Of a stretch of 64,000 nucleotides of DNA, positions 11,338 to 20,475 are shown in pieces (positions within the stretch are counted from its first letter, which is position 1; every line of letters begins with the position of its first letter). Position numbers and translations under genes: made by a program. Below the pieces are notes generated by a model, which ran no database searches, was not told the origin of the DNA, and saw nothing but the letters and a program-made list of their open reading frames with translations. The stretch covers positions 188,431,027 through 188,495,026 of the forward strand of contig NW_024609857.1 in assembly GCF_016920785.2 (NCBI RefSeq), read 5' to 3'. The stretch comes from Ixodes scapularis (taxonomy: Eukaryota > Arthropoda > Arachnida > Ixodida > Ixodidae).

Positions 11338-12327
11338 TTGATGTCGTCCGTAATATACTCTCAATTACTTATGTTCGCAGATGACGTGAAGTTGTTTCGG
11401 GAGGCCACTTCAATCACTGACTGTACTTTGCTGCATGACGATCTTCGTTCAGAGGTTGAATGGTGCAGTTCTAACAATCTTTTCTTAAATCCGCGCAAAA
11501 CAAAAGCCATATCGCTGTCGAGAAAGCGTCACAATTTATCCTATGTATATGTTCTGAAAAATGACACGATCTGTCGGACCACGCAGATGCGAGACCTAGG
11601 TGTTTTTGCGGACGACCACTTTTTTTTCCTTTCTCATGTAAACTCCATTATTAGCCAGTCATTACGCACGCTAGGAATAATATCTCGCTTAACTAGATCA
11701 TTTATCACTCATCGCTGTCCTTTGAGATTATACAGTACCCATGTGCGTTCAAAAGTAGAATTTGCATTTGTAGTGCGGAACTGCATATCTATAACACCAA
11801 GTGAAAATATAGAACATGTACAAAAGCGATTTGTTCGCATCATTTACGACCAACATTTTGGAAGAAAGTGTTTTTATGAATATAATTTGATTTTAGCAAA
11901 ATTAACATTGGGTACCATATGTAAAAGAAGGTCTATTCGGGATGTTCAGTTTGTACATAGGCTAATTCATAATGCAATAGACAGCCCTACTCTCCTTACT
12001 TTTGTTCATCTTCACATTCCACTTAGTAAGAACTCTAGAAATACAAGATTATTTTACCCAGACCTCATTCGAAACGCATCACCAGTTTCGTGTATCCAAC
12101 ATGTTTTAAACACGCAATTTATTAACTTCGATATTTTTAGTACAAACCTGTCTTTAGGAAAACGATCATTTATGCATGTGTTTTTAATTGGCATAAATAC
12201 ATGTTTGTGTGCTCGCATTTTTTTTGTTTGTTTTTTGTTTCAGACCTCTTTATTTCGTCAACTCTGTATTTTGTGTGTATTTCAAGTGTGTGTGCTCAAC
12301 CCAGTAGGCTTTCGAGCTGTTGGTTAG
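11338..12327 (+). pseudogene. LINE B RT, catalytic box to C-terminus
   Basis: A 329-codon frame opens just before the active-site box, which reads FADD at 11374-11385 (Phe in place of the usual Tyr, common in LINE RTs). It runs through the thumb (RTTQMRDLGVFADDHFFF, then SRLTRSFITHRCPLRLYST) and a C-terminal tail of the type following LINE RTs. The last 60 or so codons are hydrophobic and Cys-rich and probably translate 3' UTR. The frame lacks its own start and is the tail of a longer broken ORF2. Confidence 0.8.
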
Positions 12328-12366
12328 CACAAGGAAAAAGTAAACATTGATTGATTGATTGATTGA

Positions 12367-13430
12367 GCTCGAAATATTAACTAAAAGTCATGCATAGTCA
12401 CTAGAAGTTATTTGGACCTTAACCCTGCCATATAATTCAGAAATATAAAATGGCCAATATTAGCCTTTGGAAGCCAACTTAGTCTTCACACCATCAAATA
12501 CGTCAAAATAGTGACGAATAGTCCTTAAAAGTAACTAGAAGTCATGTAAGCTACACATCTGCCATATCAAATTTTGGTCAAAAAGCCAAAATTAGCCATT
12601 GAAACCCAACTCAGTCCGCGCGAAATCAAATAACTCAAAATAGTTACAAATAGTCATTTGTAGTCATTAAAAGTCATTTGGAACCGAAATCCGCCATATA
12701 ATCTGAAAATGAAATCAAATAGGAAATAATAATCGTTCAAATCTAATCTGAGACATAACCTCACAAACATCACGAAGGGGTCACTAATGGCCGTTAAAGT
12801 TTATCACAAGTGGAACTACCTAATAAACAGCTGCTTGGTCTATATGCCCCAAAATAGCTTAGGATATTGACCCCGAGCCATTAATAGCCCTTGGAAGGCA
12901 ATCTATTTTATACTCGTCCAAATAACTCAGAAGTACAATCCAATTGTCATTGCAGTCATTATAGGCTAACTCGGCCCCCAAAACGACAGGTAATACTGAC
13001 CCTGACACTAATTCTACTTCCTAATAAATACTGGCGTTTCGTTCAACAGCCAGTGTAGCCTTTACTAACTGTAATTACTGCGTCGTGTAGCATTTACAGC
13101 CTCATTAGAAGTGAATCTCATATAATTTAGAATGTTTACCCATGGAGCAATTATATACTGGAATTGCTGTGCTTTATTTCTAACTGCAAAGAGTTAGTCA
13201 CTACAGCTAGCAACAGCCATTGCCAGTGGTCTATAAACAGTAAACTTACTAGAAAGTGACAAATTGCCAGTAGGTCATTTGTACCAGGTGTAATACATAG
13301 GTTCATATAATCCAAATACTTACTGCTAATATGAAGCGCACCTCATTATAAGAAATATCGTGTATCAGCTCTTACTCAATTGAAAGCGGCACACCGATTT
13401 GCCATATATTCAAAATTCCTGATAGTGTGA
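12367..13430. repeat. Satellite block, ~132-bp unit (right part, decaying)
   Basis: The same unit as 9691-10037 resumes directly after LINE B. Equivalent GCCAACTY points fall at about 12473, 12605 and 12738 (spacings 132 and 133). Words such as AGTCACTAGAAGTTATTTGG and CTGCCATATAATTCAGAAAT repeat. Beyond about 12800 the copies diverge until only scattered words (AATAGCC, CAGTCATTA) remain. No coding content. Confidence 0.8.
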
Positions 13431-13668
13431 AGAGAAAAAATAGTGTTGTGAATGACTGTTATCCTTTTATTTCGAGCTCATAGTTTACCATCCCACACCG
13501 AGAGATGGCAGCACTTCTGTGTGTCCCGACAACCGCATGTATTTTGGCTCCCGTTTCCAGTATTTGTAGTCAATGGCATTTGCCGACAGTTTCGCCTCTA
13601 GGCGAAACTGTCGCAATTTATACAATAATCTTCCTAACATAGTAACTCCAAAAGTACTTGTCTTTTGA

Positions 13669-13670
<2 letters not shown>

Positions 13671-13745
<75 letters not shown>
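13671..13745. repeat. (CT)n(AT)n microsatellite
   Basis: A run of CT dinucleotides passes directly into a run of AT dinucleotides. A (TA)n tract also lies at 17935-17983, just beyond the LTR of the Gypsy element, so AT microsatellites bracket that element. Confidence 0.95.
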
Positions 13746-13748
<3 letters not shown>

Positions 13749-13796
13749 GACTATGTGCAGATGAATGAACCGTACTTAATCCAATGAATCAAAGAA

Positions 13797-13935
13797 TTGA
13801 AGTTTTTCAGGAACCCGCCGAAAGCCAAAAAGCAGCGGAGCCAGGGTTTGAACTCTGGGCCTCCCAATGTCCGGTCGGGTGTGCTAACCTCTACACCACT
13901 CCAGCTTGGCTTTCTGGCGTTTCCTACCTGTCTTG
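13797..13935 (-). mobile_element. tRNA-derived SINE inserted in the Gypsy integrase gene
   Basis: On the minus strand the sequence reads TGGTGTAGAGGTTAGCAC, a good match to a polymerase III A box, then AGAGTTCAAACCCTGGCTCC, a B box of the GGTTCRANNCC kind. A short unrelated tail runs to about 13797. A and B boxes at tRNA-like spacing without a cloverleaf are the mark of a tRNA-derived SINE. Ticks carry such SINEs (the Ruka family); I do not claim this copy is Ruka. It ends the integrase reading frame of the flanking Gypsy element. Confidence 0.7.
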
Positions 13936-14457
13936 TTAATGCACAAGAAACGAAATGTATCCTATCGGAGGTGTTTTGGAAACACACGCCGCCGCGTGGA
14001 ACGCGGTACGACGCTTAGTGTCACCTGGTACGTGCTCGTTTGTGATTAAACTGCATCCAATCGTAGGGAGTGACGTTCTTATACGTCTCCCCATCAAAAG
14101 TTCCGCTGGACTGTAGCCGTTTTCAAGAGGGGTGGGCCGGTGGGCTTGGAGTGCGCGGTAGGCATCATCTGTCTTTTTCCAGCTACGTTTGATTATTTTG
14201 ACGGCTGACTCCACAAAGCCGTTACTTTGTGGGTATCTCGGGCTGGAAGTCTTGCGGTGGAAGCCCCAGTCTTGAAAAAATTTGTGAAATTGGGATGAGT
14301 CGAGTTTCTGGAATTGAGGTCCATTGTCACTAAATACTGTTTCTGGTGTTCCGTGTCTGGCGAAGATCGATTTCAGGTGGACAATTACAGATGTCGTCGA
14401 GAGACTTGTGAGTGGCGCAACTTCTGGGAATCTTGAGTAATAGTCGGTGACGAGCAA
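13936..14457 (-). pseudogene. Gypsy integrase core, truncated
   Basis: The frame carries the DDE core. The first Asp is in LVTDYYSRFPEV, the second in VFSDNGPQFQ and the Glu in NGFVESAVKIIKRSWKK, with spacing typical of retroviral-type integrases. After the core, a C-terminal region (GYSPAELLMGRRIRTSLPTI) is present as in Gypsy elements. The frame then runs into sequence that no longer resembles integrase and into the SINE near 13935. Upstream, the same frame is separated by a TAG at 14470-14472 from the 14470-14670 piece. Known role: inserts the cDNA into host DNA. Not functional here. Confidence 0.85.
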
Positions 14458-14469
14458 GTACCACTTTCC

Positions 14470-14670
14470 TTAGAGGTAAAATAGGTCCATGCCGACTTGT
14501 TGCCATGGTTCTTCTGGGAAGGGCGTTGGAATTAGCGGTTCTCGTCTGTTACTGAGGGTATTTTCGGACGAGGTTTTCAATATGCGTTGATATCCCAGGT
14601 CACCAGACTGATTCGCGTGCGCGTCCTCTGCACTTGGTGATGCCCTGGTGTCCATGGTGTAATTTGTCAA
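14470..14670 (-). pseudogene. Gypsy integrase, region between zinc domain and core
   Basis: The last part of this frame reads EEPWQQVGMDLFYL, the segment directly before the integrase core, followed by an in-frame stop. The first part does not resemble integrase, so the true chain enters from the neighbouring frame (the end of the 14600-16111 frame) by a frameshift near 14605. Included because it shows the integrase was continuous before decay. Confidence 0.7.
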
Positions 14671-16111
14671 GGATGTCTCGTCTCATGGACTGAGGCACAA
14701 GGATCCTTGACCCTTTCATTAGAAGTCCTTGGTTCATGGAGATGTCATTTCTGTATTGCCAAAACATTTGACATGTTAGGTCTACTTTGTTTTTGTCAGG
14801 CCATCCTTCAGCACAGTATCGTGATAAGAGCTGACAAACGTGGTCTTTTGTTTGTTCTTCCTCTATTCGCTGTAATCTCTTGTCTGTAGCAGGTAAATTA
14901 GAGGTGATGCCGCGAACGTATGCGTCAATCTCATCGTCCAGTTCTCTTCCTGGAACTTCAGCTAGAGGATGTCTTGACAAGACATCAGCGGCGACGAGGT
15001 TTTTGCCTGGGATATGCCTGATGTCATAGCTGTATCTCATCATGCGTAGTTTCATTCGCTGCAATCTCACCGGGATGTCTTCCAGACACTTTGTTGAGAA
15101 GATCGGGACCAACGGCTTGTGGTCTGACTCTATCACGACTCTCGATCCGGTGATGTAGTCACGGAACTTTTCGCAGCTCCACACAACAGCTAAACCTTCT
15201 TTTTCTATCTGCGCGTAGCGCCTTTCCGTCTCATTGAGGGTTCTTGACGCATTAACTACTGGACGGTTTGTGTCTTCTGTCTGTTTCTGTCGTAGTACTG
15301 CTCCGATGCCGTAGGATGAGGCATCTGCCGAGATAACCGTCAGTTTCTTGGGATCAAACAAAGTGAGTACTGGGGTTGAAGTCAGCGCTACTTTGATGGT
15401 GTCAAAACCTTTCTGTTGTTGATGTTCCCAAGCCCATTCGTTTTTAGAGCTCAGAAGCGCCATGAGGGGATGCGCTTTTTCTGCTAAATGTGGCACAAAT
15501 TTCCCGAGGTAGTTTGTCATGCCCAGAAAGCTCTTGAGTTGGCTGACGTTCGTTGGTGCTTTCATCGTCTTGATCGCTTCAAGCTTTTCCTCGTCGGAGT
15601 GGATCCCAGTTTGATCGTTGACGTGACCAAGAAACTTAACTCGGGTTGCCTCAAGAACGCACTTGGTGTCGTTTAGCGTTATTCCCACTTGCTTTAGCCT
15701 TGAAAGGACTTCCCTTAGTCTCTGGTTGTGTTCCTCCCTGGATGAGCCGTACACAAGGATATCATCCTTGTCGCACACATGGCCCTGGATGCCGCTCAAG
15801 AGTTGGCTCATTTTCTTCTGGTAGAACTCCGGTGCGGACGTGATACCAAACAGAAGTCGTTTGAACTCAAACCCCCCGAAAGGAGTAATGAAGGTCGTCA
15901 GGATTTCCGATTCTGGCGCTAGTTGAAACTGCCAGAAGCCGGAATTTGCGTCAAGCTTCGAGAAGAACTTTGCGTTTCCCAGTTGTGCGGGAATGTAGTC
16001 GGTGACAGGAAGGGGATGAAGTTCTCTCTCAACGTACTTGTTCAACGATGTGAAATCGACGCAGATTCTGTAGTTTTCGTTGGGTTTTCTGACTACTACC
16101 ATGGGTAGCAC
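14600..16111 (-). pseudogene. Gypsy reverse transcriptase, RNase H and integrase zinc-domain start
   Basis: A 503-codon frame. RT: YRICVDFTSLNKYVERELHP, then KLDANSGFWQ with the first catalytic Asp, then the active-site box at CDKDDILVYG, where the two Asp are kept but the first box position, usually Tyr or similar, is Asp. RNase H: ISADASSYGIGAVL (Asp), YAQIEKEGLAVVW (Glu) and ESDHKPL (Asp), all present. A tether follows (IRHIPGKNLVAADVLSRHPL), then the start of the integrase zinc domain, HHGHQGITKCR. Frame breaks lie at both ends. Known role: copies RNA into double-stranded cDNA. The longest retroelement frame in the window. Confidence 0.92.
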
Positions 16112-16638
16112 CAGTCAGTCGGTTCTTCAACGGGTTCTATGACGTCACGTTGAAGCATGTTTTCGAGCTCCGACTTCACCTTGTACATGAGGGGTATTGG
16201 AATCCTTCTTGGTGATGCCAACAAAAAAGGTACAGCATTTTGGAGCAACCTTATCTTGTAAGGCATTTTCACGCAACCAAGGCCCGTGAACAGCGAAGGG
16301 AACTCAGTTTTAGCATTGACTGTTCTGTAGTTGGAAGTGGACACTTCATTGAGCCTCTTGACCACACCCAACTTCTCGCTGTCGCGTCTTGACAAGAGAG
16401 GGAGTTCGAGATTCTTCGGGAGATAGATGTCAGTGGTCACCTTGTTCGTCCGAAACGCTATATAAGCATGTAGGACTCCAACAACGTGCAGCTTGTCTTG
16501 ACCTGGTCCCCTTAAGCACTTCGTCAGTCCAGTCAAAGGGGCATGTCCAAAGTGTTGATTGTACACGGCTTTGGGAATTACCGTGACGTCGGCTCCAGTG
16601 TCAATCTTGAAAGACAGAGAGACATCGTAGACCTTCAC
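16096..16638 (-). pseudogene. Gypsy aspartic protease and RT N-terminus
   Basis: The active-site loop FKIDTGADVTVIP lies about ten residues in, as expected for a retropepsin. The second half (LQRDVIEPVEEPTDWCYPW) is the conserved lead-in to RT, and the frame then shifts near 16105 into the RT frame. It is in the same frame as gag, separated by a single TAA at 16648-16650. At that place many related elements read straight through, so the stop is likely a decay mutation and not a programmed signal. Known role: cuts the Gag-Pol polyprotein. Confidence 0.85.
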
Positions 16639-16647
16639 GATAACCGT

Positions 16648-17511
16648 TTATGGTTCTGTGTCTTTGGCGACCACAGCCCCGAGAAAAGAGATGTCTTCGT
16701 CTTCGACGATAAGCTCTTGAACAACTTTCGAGCCTAAACAAATTTTCGCGAAATGCCCTGGCTTGCCACGGTTGCGACATATTGCATTCCTGGCTGGACA
16801 TTCATTTCTTGCGTGCCGATTTCGCCCACATCCAAGGCAGTGGCGGTTGTTGGTGGCATCCCGAATTCCTTGAGTAAGGGCCCTCTTGTGAGAAGGAGGA
16901 TCTTTTGATGGACGGATAGCCTTTACCCGACTCACGCTGTCGGTAGGTCGAAGTTCGGCCTGCTGTCCCTTGATTGTTTCCGACTGCCTGGCCATAGTAG
17001 TTTCTGTTTCCAAAGTCAAGTTGGCGTCTAACTGCATTTTTTCGGACAGTTTGTGATTTCTGACGTCTACAACAATACGATCTCTAATCATCTCGTCGTG
17101 CAGAGTGCCAAACTTAAAGTATTTAGCCAGAGCGTGAAGATCGGTCACGAATTGTTCAACAGGTTCGCCGTCTTCTTGTATCCTTGAATGAAATTTTGAC
17201 CTGTCGTAGATCAAATTTCGTCGAACTATGAAGTGGTCCTCAAGCGCCTTGCGCACCACATCATACTGCGTCATTTGCTCCTCGGTTAAACTCAATGAAA
17301 GCAAGACGTCTTCCGCTTTATCTCCCATAGTGTAAACAAGGGCATTCACCTGTTCGACGCTTGTTTTCGCTTGCAGCCCACTGACCATGCGAAATCTCTC
17401 AAACCTTCGAATCCACCGGGGCCAGTCTTCTGACTTTGAAAAGTCAAACCCTTCCGGTGGTTGACATGTTAGGAATGGAGACGCCATTTCAGTTGGAACG
17501 CTGGGGCTCAA
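16648..17511 (-). CDS. gag: Gypsy Gag polyprotein (capsid and nucleocapsid)
   Basis: A 287-residue open frame just downstream of the LTR and primer-binding site. The N-terminal two thirds resemble Gypsy capsid: a Trp-Pro-Arg-Trp-Ile-Arg-Arg-Phe-Glu-Arg-Phe helix near residue 30 and IQEDGEPVEQFVTDLHALAK near residue 110. The C-terminus has two zinc knuckles. The first, CLGCGRNRHARNEC, is canonical Cys-X2-Cys-X4-His-X4-Cys. The second, CRNRGKPGHFAKIC, has lost its second Cys to Arg. The frame is open but the knuckle defect and the broken pol argue against activity. Start at 17511 chosen as the first Met of the open frame; the ATG at 17487 could also serve. Confidence 0.85.
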   Translation of the reverse strand: MSPSVPTEMASPFLTCQPPEGFDFSKSEDWPRWIRRFERFRMVSGLQAKTSVEQVNALVYTMGDKAEDVLLSLSLTEEQMTQYDVVRKALEDHFIVRRNLIYDRSKFHSRIQEDGEPVEQFVTDLHALAKYFKFGTLHDEMIRDRIVVDVRNHKLSEKMQLDANLTLETETTMARQSETIKGQQAELRPTDSVSRVKAIRPSKDPPSHKRALTQGIRDATNNRHCLGCGRNRHARNECPARNAICRNRGKPGHFAKICLGSKVVQELIVEDEDISFLGAVVAKDTEP

Positions 17512-17600
17512 CCTGGAGGAATCCCCTGTAGCCCCCGGCTGATCGGTAGTACCGTCGTCCAGGATTTTTCAGTGACGTGGTTTCGTTTGAAATAAATCCA

Positions 17601-17615
17601 CTTGCGCTGCCACCA
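17601..17615 (-). promoter_or_regulatory. Primer-binding site of the Gypsy element
   Basis: Directly after the LTR on the minus strand comes TGGTGGCAGCGCAAG. It begins TGG, the complement of a tRNA CCA end, and touches the LTR without a gap, as expected for a tRNA primer site. The tRNA species is not assigned. Confidence 0.75.
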
Positions 17616-17922
17616 TGTTGTGTTAGGCTATCCCGGGGTGGGAACGGACAAATACGAGATATCGACCAGCCAGGCTGAGCACACGAGCGAGAACGTTTAT
17701 TCTTCCTCTTCCTTCATCGCGCCAGTCTGCAGCACGTGCGCCGCTGTTGTACGCTTATAGCACAGTTTGTTCTCCAGAAATCCTCCTACTGTTTGTCCCG
17801 TCCCGCGTACATGTAGTATTCTTTGTTTATGAGCTTTAGAGACACGGTATCATGATCATCTGCGAGAATCAAGAGCCACGTTATTGAACATGCAACACGG
17901 GCACTTCAAATCATCGTACACA
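17616..17922 (-). repeat. Long terminal repeat (5' LTR) of the Gypsy element
   Basis: A 307-base unit bounded by TG...CA: on the minus strand it starts TGTGTACGATGATT and ends CTAACACAACA. It holds a TATA-like CTATAAGCG near 17752 and AATAAA near 17694, as promoter and polyadenylation signal. The outer boundary is inferred from the TG/CA rule and from the change to GATGATGATATATA repeats. The partner LTR is missing, so it cannot be confirmed by comparison. Confidence 0.65.
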
Positions 17923-17930
17923 GATGATGA

Positions 17931-17934
<4 letters not shown>

Positions 17935-17983
<49 letters not shown>
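17935..17983. repeat. (TA)n microsatellite
   Basis: A run of about 24 TA repeats, preceded by GATGATGATGA, beginning about a dozen bases outside the Gypsy LTR. Confidence 0.95.
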
Positions 17984-17987
<4 letters not shown>

Positions 17988-17989
17988 AC

Positions 17990-18640
17990 CCTGTGGTACG
18001 ACAGTAATTAGTGCATTTACCATAAATTACGAGGTGTAAAGACTTATTTGTTCGATTATACGAGTCGCTGATTTTGTTACCACTAATTGAAAGTGGTATC
18101 CCAAGAGAGCTGTTTTTATAATTACTTCATGTCTATCTTAGCTCGACTTCAGGAATGTGGGAAGACATTTTCATTCAAAGACAAGGAGTATGCATCAGCT
18201 CATGCGTCGCCTCGAACATGGATGACATTTTTTAGCCAATGTTGACAGGCTATTTGCGAATCGCCTACAAAACAAAAGTGGCAAAATTTTTTTTTTTACT
18301 TTCTTTTTATTTGTAGAGAATTATGTGTTTTTCTTAGACATTGAGCAACTTGAAATTTGAACCCGAATTCACTCGCATTTTGGACATTTTTAAAGACCCT
18401 TGCACCTTCGCAACTGACTTGCGAATTGACAATCGACAATTTTATCAGATGCTTAGAGCTTGGCTTGCATTTGTCAGCCGAGCATTTATGCTGGGCTTAT
18501 GAACCTGGAAGTAGCAAGCCAATCCTCTTGTTCGGGTCTGCACATACCAAGATTGGGAAGGGAGAAATTGTGAATTCAGGCTCTAATTCTGCCCTTTCTA
18601 TGTCGTGTCATTATCGCATGACGAATAGCTTCTTAACATA
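17990..18640. other. No gene seen
   Basis: AT-rich sequence. A 94-codon frame at 18357-18641 has no recognisable domain. I see no repeat boundary here. Confidence 0.4.
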
Positions 18641-18649
18641 AGTAGTCGG

Positions 18650-18880
18650 ATTACTATGCAATTAATGCAAAGGTGCAAGCGAGCTGGACGGTAATGACAA
18701 TAATAATCCCTGGAGAAGGGGAAGAAAGTGGGACAAAGGACAAACACAAATCTCCAAACACAGCTAGGTGACTTGTGCGCGACCGAAAAAATCCACCTGG
18801 TCCAGTTATCGAACCAGGGACCTCTTCATTTCCACTGGAACGCTTAACCAACACAGTTAACCAAGTGTCAGACATAAGTA
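18650..18880 (-). mobile_element. tRNA-derived SINE, copy 1
   Basis: On the minus strand it starts with TTGGTTAACTGTGTTGGTTA (A-box-like), followed by CCCTGGTTCGATAACTGGAC (B box), then an unrelated body ending in GACAATAATAATCCC... and TGCACCTTTGCATTAATTGC. The tail shares CCAGCTCGCTTGCACC with the dispersed repeats at 6170, 10540 and 32800. A second partial copy follows at 18945. Confidence 0.75.
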
Positions 18881-18944
18881 GTTGAAAAGGGTTTTATCAC
18901 CTGCAACCAGTCTAACATCAACAAGGATGAACGGCCTGCTTATG

Positions 18945-19100
18945 ATTATTATGCAATTAATGCAAAGGTGCAGCGAACTGGAGAAAAATAACAATGATAA
19001 TGCCTGGAGAAAGTGAAGAAAGGGGACAAAAAACAAAAACAAATTTCCGTTTGGCTGTGTTGGTTATTTGTTCCCTTCTCGAGGGATTATTATTGTCAAG
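18945..19100 (-). mobile_element. tRNA-derived SINE, partial copy 2
   Basis: The words TATGCAATTAATGCAAAGGT, GATAATGCCTGGAGAAAGTG and GGACAAAAAACAAAAACAAA repeat copy 1 in the same orientation without its tRNA-like head. Next to it, at about 19075-19098, the tail module CTCGAGGGATTATTATTGTC appears in inverted orientation, so the end of this copy folds back on itself. Confidence 0.6.
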
Positions 19101-19104
19101 TAGA

Positions 19105-19512
19105 CAGACTTGAGGATTGCGGCTACCCACAGAAGATTCAAACTTCAGTGGCCGAAAAATTCCTGAAAAACTTGAAAGAGCGTCTAACAAGTGGCGAATG
19201 CCCAAGAACCCGAAGCAAAAAAAGCACCAGTCATTCCGTACTTGCACAAGATTTGCCGAAATTTAAAGACAGTAGGAAAGAGAACAGTAGTTGAAGCAGT
19301 TTCTTTCTGCTACAGAGTGTTTGTCTGCCCTCTGCTGGAAGGTGAACACGATCGGGATAGAGAGGAAACATTGCACGAAAAAGCACTGACAGCCTTTTTT
19401 TAACTGTCAATAATCCGTCGTGTATTGTAATCCTTTGGCGTGTGACAGATTCTACAATGGACAGGCCGGACGGTGCATTATTGACCGATTGAGGGAACAT
19501 CAGTATAACGTA
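19105..19512 (+). mobile_element. Penelope-like element fragment with GIY-YIG remnant
   Basis: Frames across this stretch give, in order: CGYPQKIQTSVAEKFLKNL (about 19117-19175), then APVIPYLHKICRNLK with a Val-Ile-Pro-Tyr-Leu-His-Lys core (about 19208-19270), then in another frame FYNGQAGRCIIDRLREH (about 19450-19500). This is the order of the region after the RT in Penelope-like elements: a linker with the VIPYVHKVSHNLK-type motif and a GIY-YIG endonuclease with the YIGQTGRCINDRLREH type core. The region between is degraded and the RT is absent. Clear family, dead copy. Confidence 0.75.
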
Positions 19513-19959
19513 AAAAAATAATTTTCCATTATCAGGGAATTTATTACCATGACTGTGGATGCACCCCCGACTACCAAAAAAGCAAAATACCCAATAAGAA
19601 CGTTGACAAATTAAATCAAAATATAATAGAAACTTACGAAATAAGCAAACTAAAACACAAATTCGTGAGCTCGGCCTCCGTTGGCCTGTCCGACATATAA
19701 ATTTGTTTCCTTAGTGGGCCATGTTAGCGATCTTCTGTGACACATCACTCTATGATCTAACTAATAAGATGCTGATACTGCATATATTTCTTTGTCTTTT
19801 CCTTCGCACTCTGTTTATTTGGCTGTTGACCATGACTATATATACTGGAAATGCTGGAAATAAACTTTCTTGCTAGTCAACGTTGTCGTCTGTCTCGTCT
19901 ATAATTTGTACTTGTCTTGTCACGCTTTTTTTTAAACCAAGATCCTCATCAATAAACGA

Positions 19960-20475
19960 ACCCAACATACTTTAGGCAATTTACATTTTCTTGCCTAGGA
20001 GCGTCCCAAACAGCTGGTATGTACTCGAGTACTGGACGAATCAAGTATTTGTATGCGACCAGCTTCGTTGATCTCGTACCAGGCACGTATCTAGGGAAGG
20101 GGGGGGGGGCATGTCCGCCTCCCCGAAATCTTCCATTTTGCTAAGACCTCCACTCACCCCTCTCCCTCATATAGAATTTTGTCAGATGCGCTCCCTACTC
20201 CCCCCCCCCCCCTCCCCCGAATCAAAATCCTGGCTACGTGCCTGTCTTGTACTATGCTTTTGTTTACGTTTTAAGAGCCAGTGTTTACCTTGGACTTTGC
20301 ATACACATGTATCCACGTGAATGTTCCAAAGTAGGTCTGCTGAAAGAGTTACGCCAAAGCATATAAAGTTGAATACGCTTTGGACAAAGTTGTTTACGTT
20401 GTAGAAATAAGTATAGGGACGCGTTTTTCTAGTAAATGTTCTACTGTCTCATTTTTTCTTATGTTTAGTGGCCTT
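19960..20475 (-). pseudogene. LINE D reverse transcriptase thumb, detached 3' part
   Basis: On the minus strand the segment right of the MITE reads ICFGVTLSADLLWNIHVDT, and the segment left of it reads TKLVAYKYLIRPVLEYIPAV followed by WDAPRQEN. Both are conserved thumb segments of CR1/Jockey-like RTs (the YLGV.LS.DL.W..H and Y..LIRP.LEY...VWDP blocks). Only the 165-bp MITE at 20080-20244 lies between them. The matching RT palm and endonuclease, in the same orientation, are at 29430-31450, beyond LINE C. I infer one element split by LINE C. About 70 palm codons seem to be missing at the junction. Confidence 0.75.
20080..20244. mobile_element. MITE with CAGGCACGTA termini, 8-bp TSD (7/8)
   Basis: The ends are CAGGCACGTATCTAGG and the inverse of CAGGCACGTAGCCAGG. 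The flanks are TCTCGTAC (20072-20079) and TCTTGTAC (20245-20252), eight bases with one mismatch. The interior is G-rich then C-rich with no coding capacity. An 8-bp duplication and CAGG ends suggest a hAT-type MITE. It interrupts the LINE D thumb. A related right end lies at 59790-59813. Confidence 0.8.

Larger units (their letters stand above)
10038..12366 (+). mobile_element. LINE B, second CR1/Jockey-like retrotransposon, inside the satellite
   Basis: This is 5'-truncated: it starts in the linker after the endonuclease and ends with four ATTG repeats (about 12345-12366). Order: linker (10040-10530), RT fingers (about 10680-10800), palm (10844-11332), catalytic box and thumb (11338-12327). 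Its wording is close to LINE A (for example GVPHGSNLGPMLF against LINE A's SNLGPLLF), so the two belong to one subfamily. A short SINE-like insert splits it at 10538-10636. The thumb frame is open for 329 codons, so this copy is less decayed than LINE A at its 3' end. Confidence 0.85.
13936..17922 (-). mobile_element. Ty3/Gypsy LTR retrotransposon, 3'-truncated
   Basis: Read on the minus strand the order is LTR (17922-17616), primer-binding site, gag, protease, RT, RNase H, integrase, as in Ty3/Gypsy. The 3' part of integrase and the 3' LTR are missing, replaced by a SINE and an AT microsatellite. Breaks within the coding part are a stop between gag and protease (16648), a frameshift near 16105, a frameshift near 14605 and a stop at 14470. 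Catalytic residues remain largely recognisable. This is a dead but not ancient copy. Confidence 0.9.

Noticed and set aside
13797..14018. Plus-strand 73-codon frame
   Set aside because: Shadow of the SINE and integrase sequence on the other strand.
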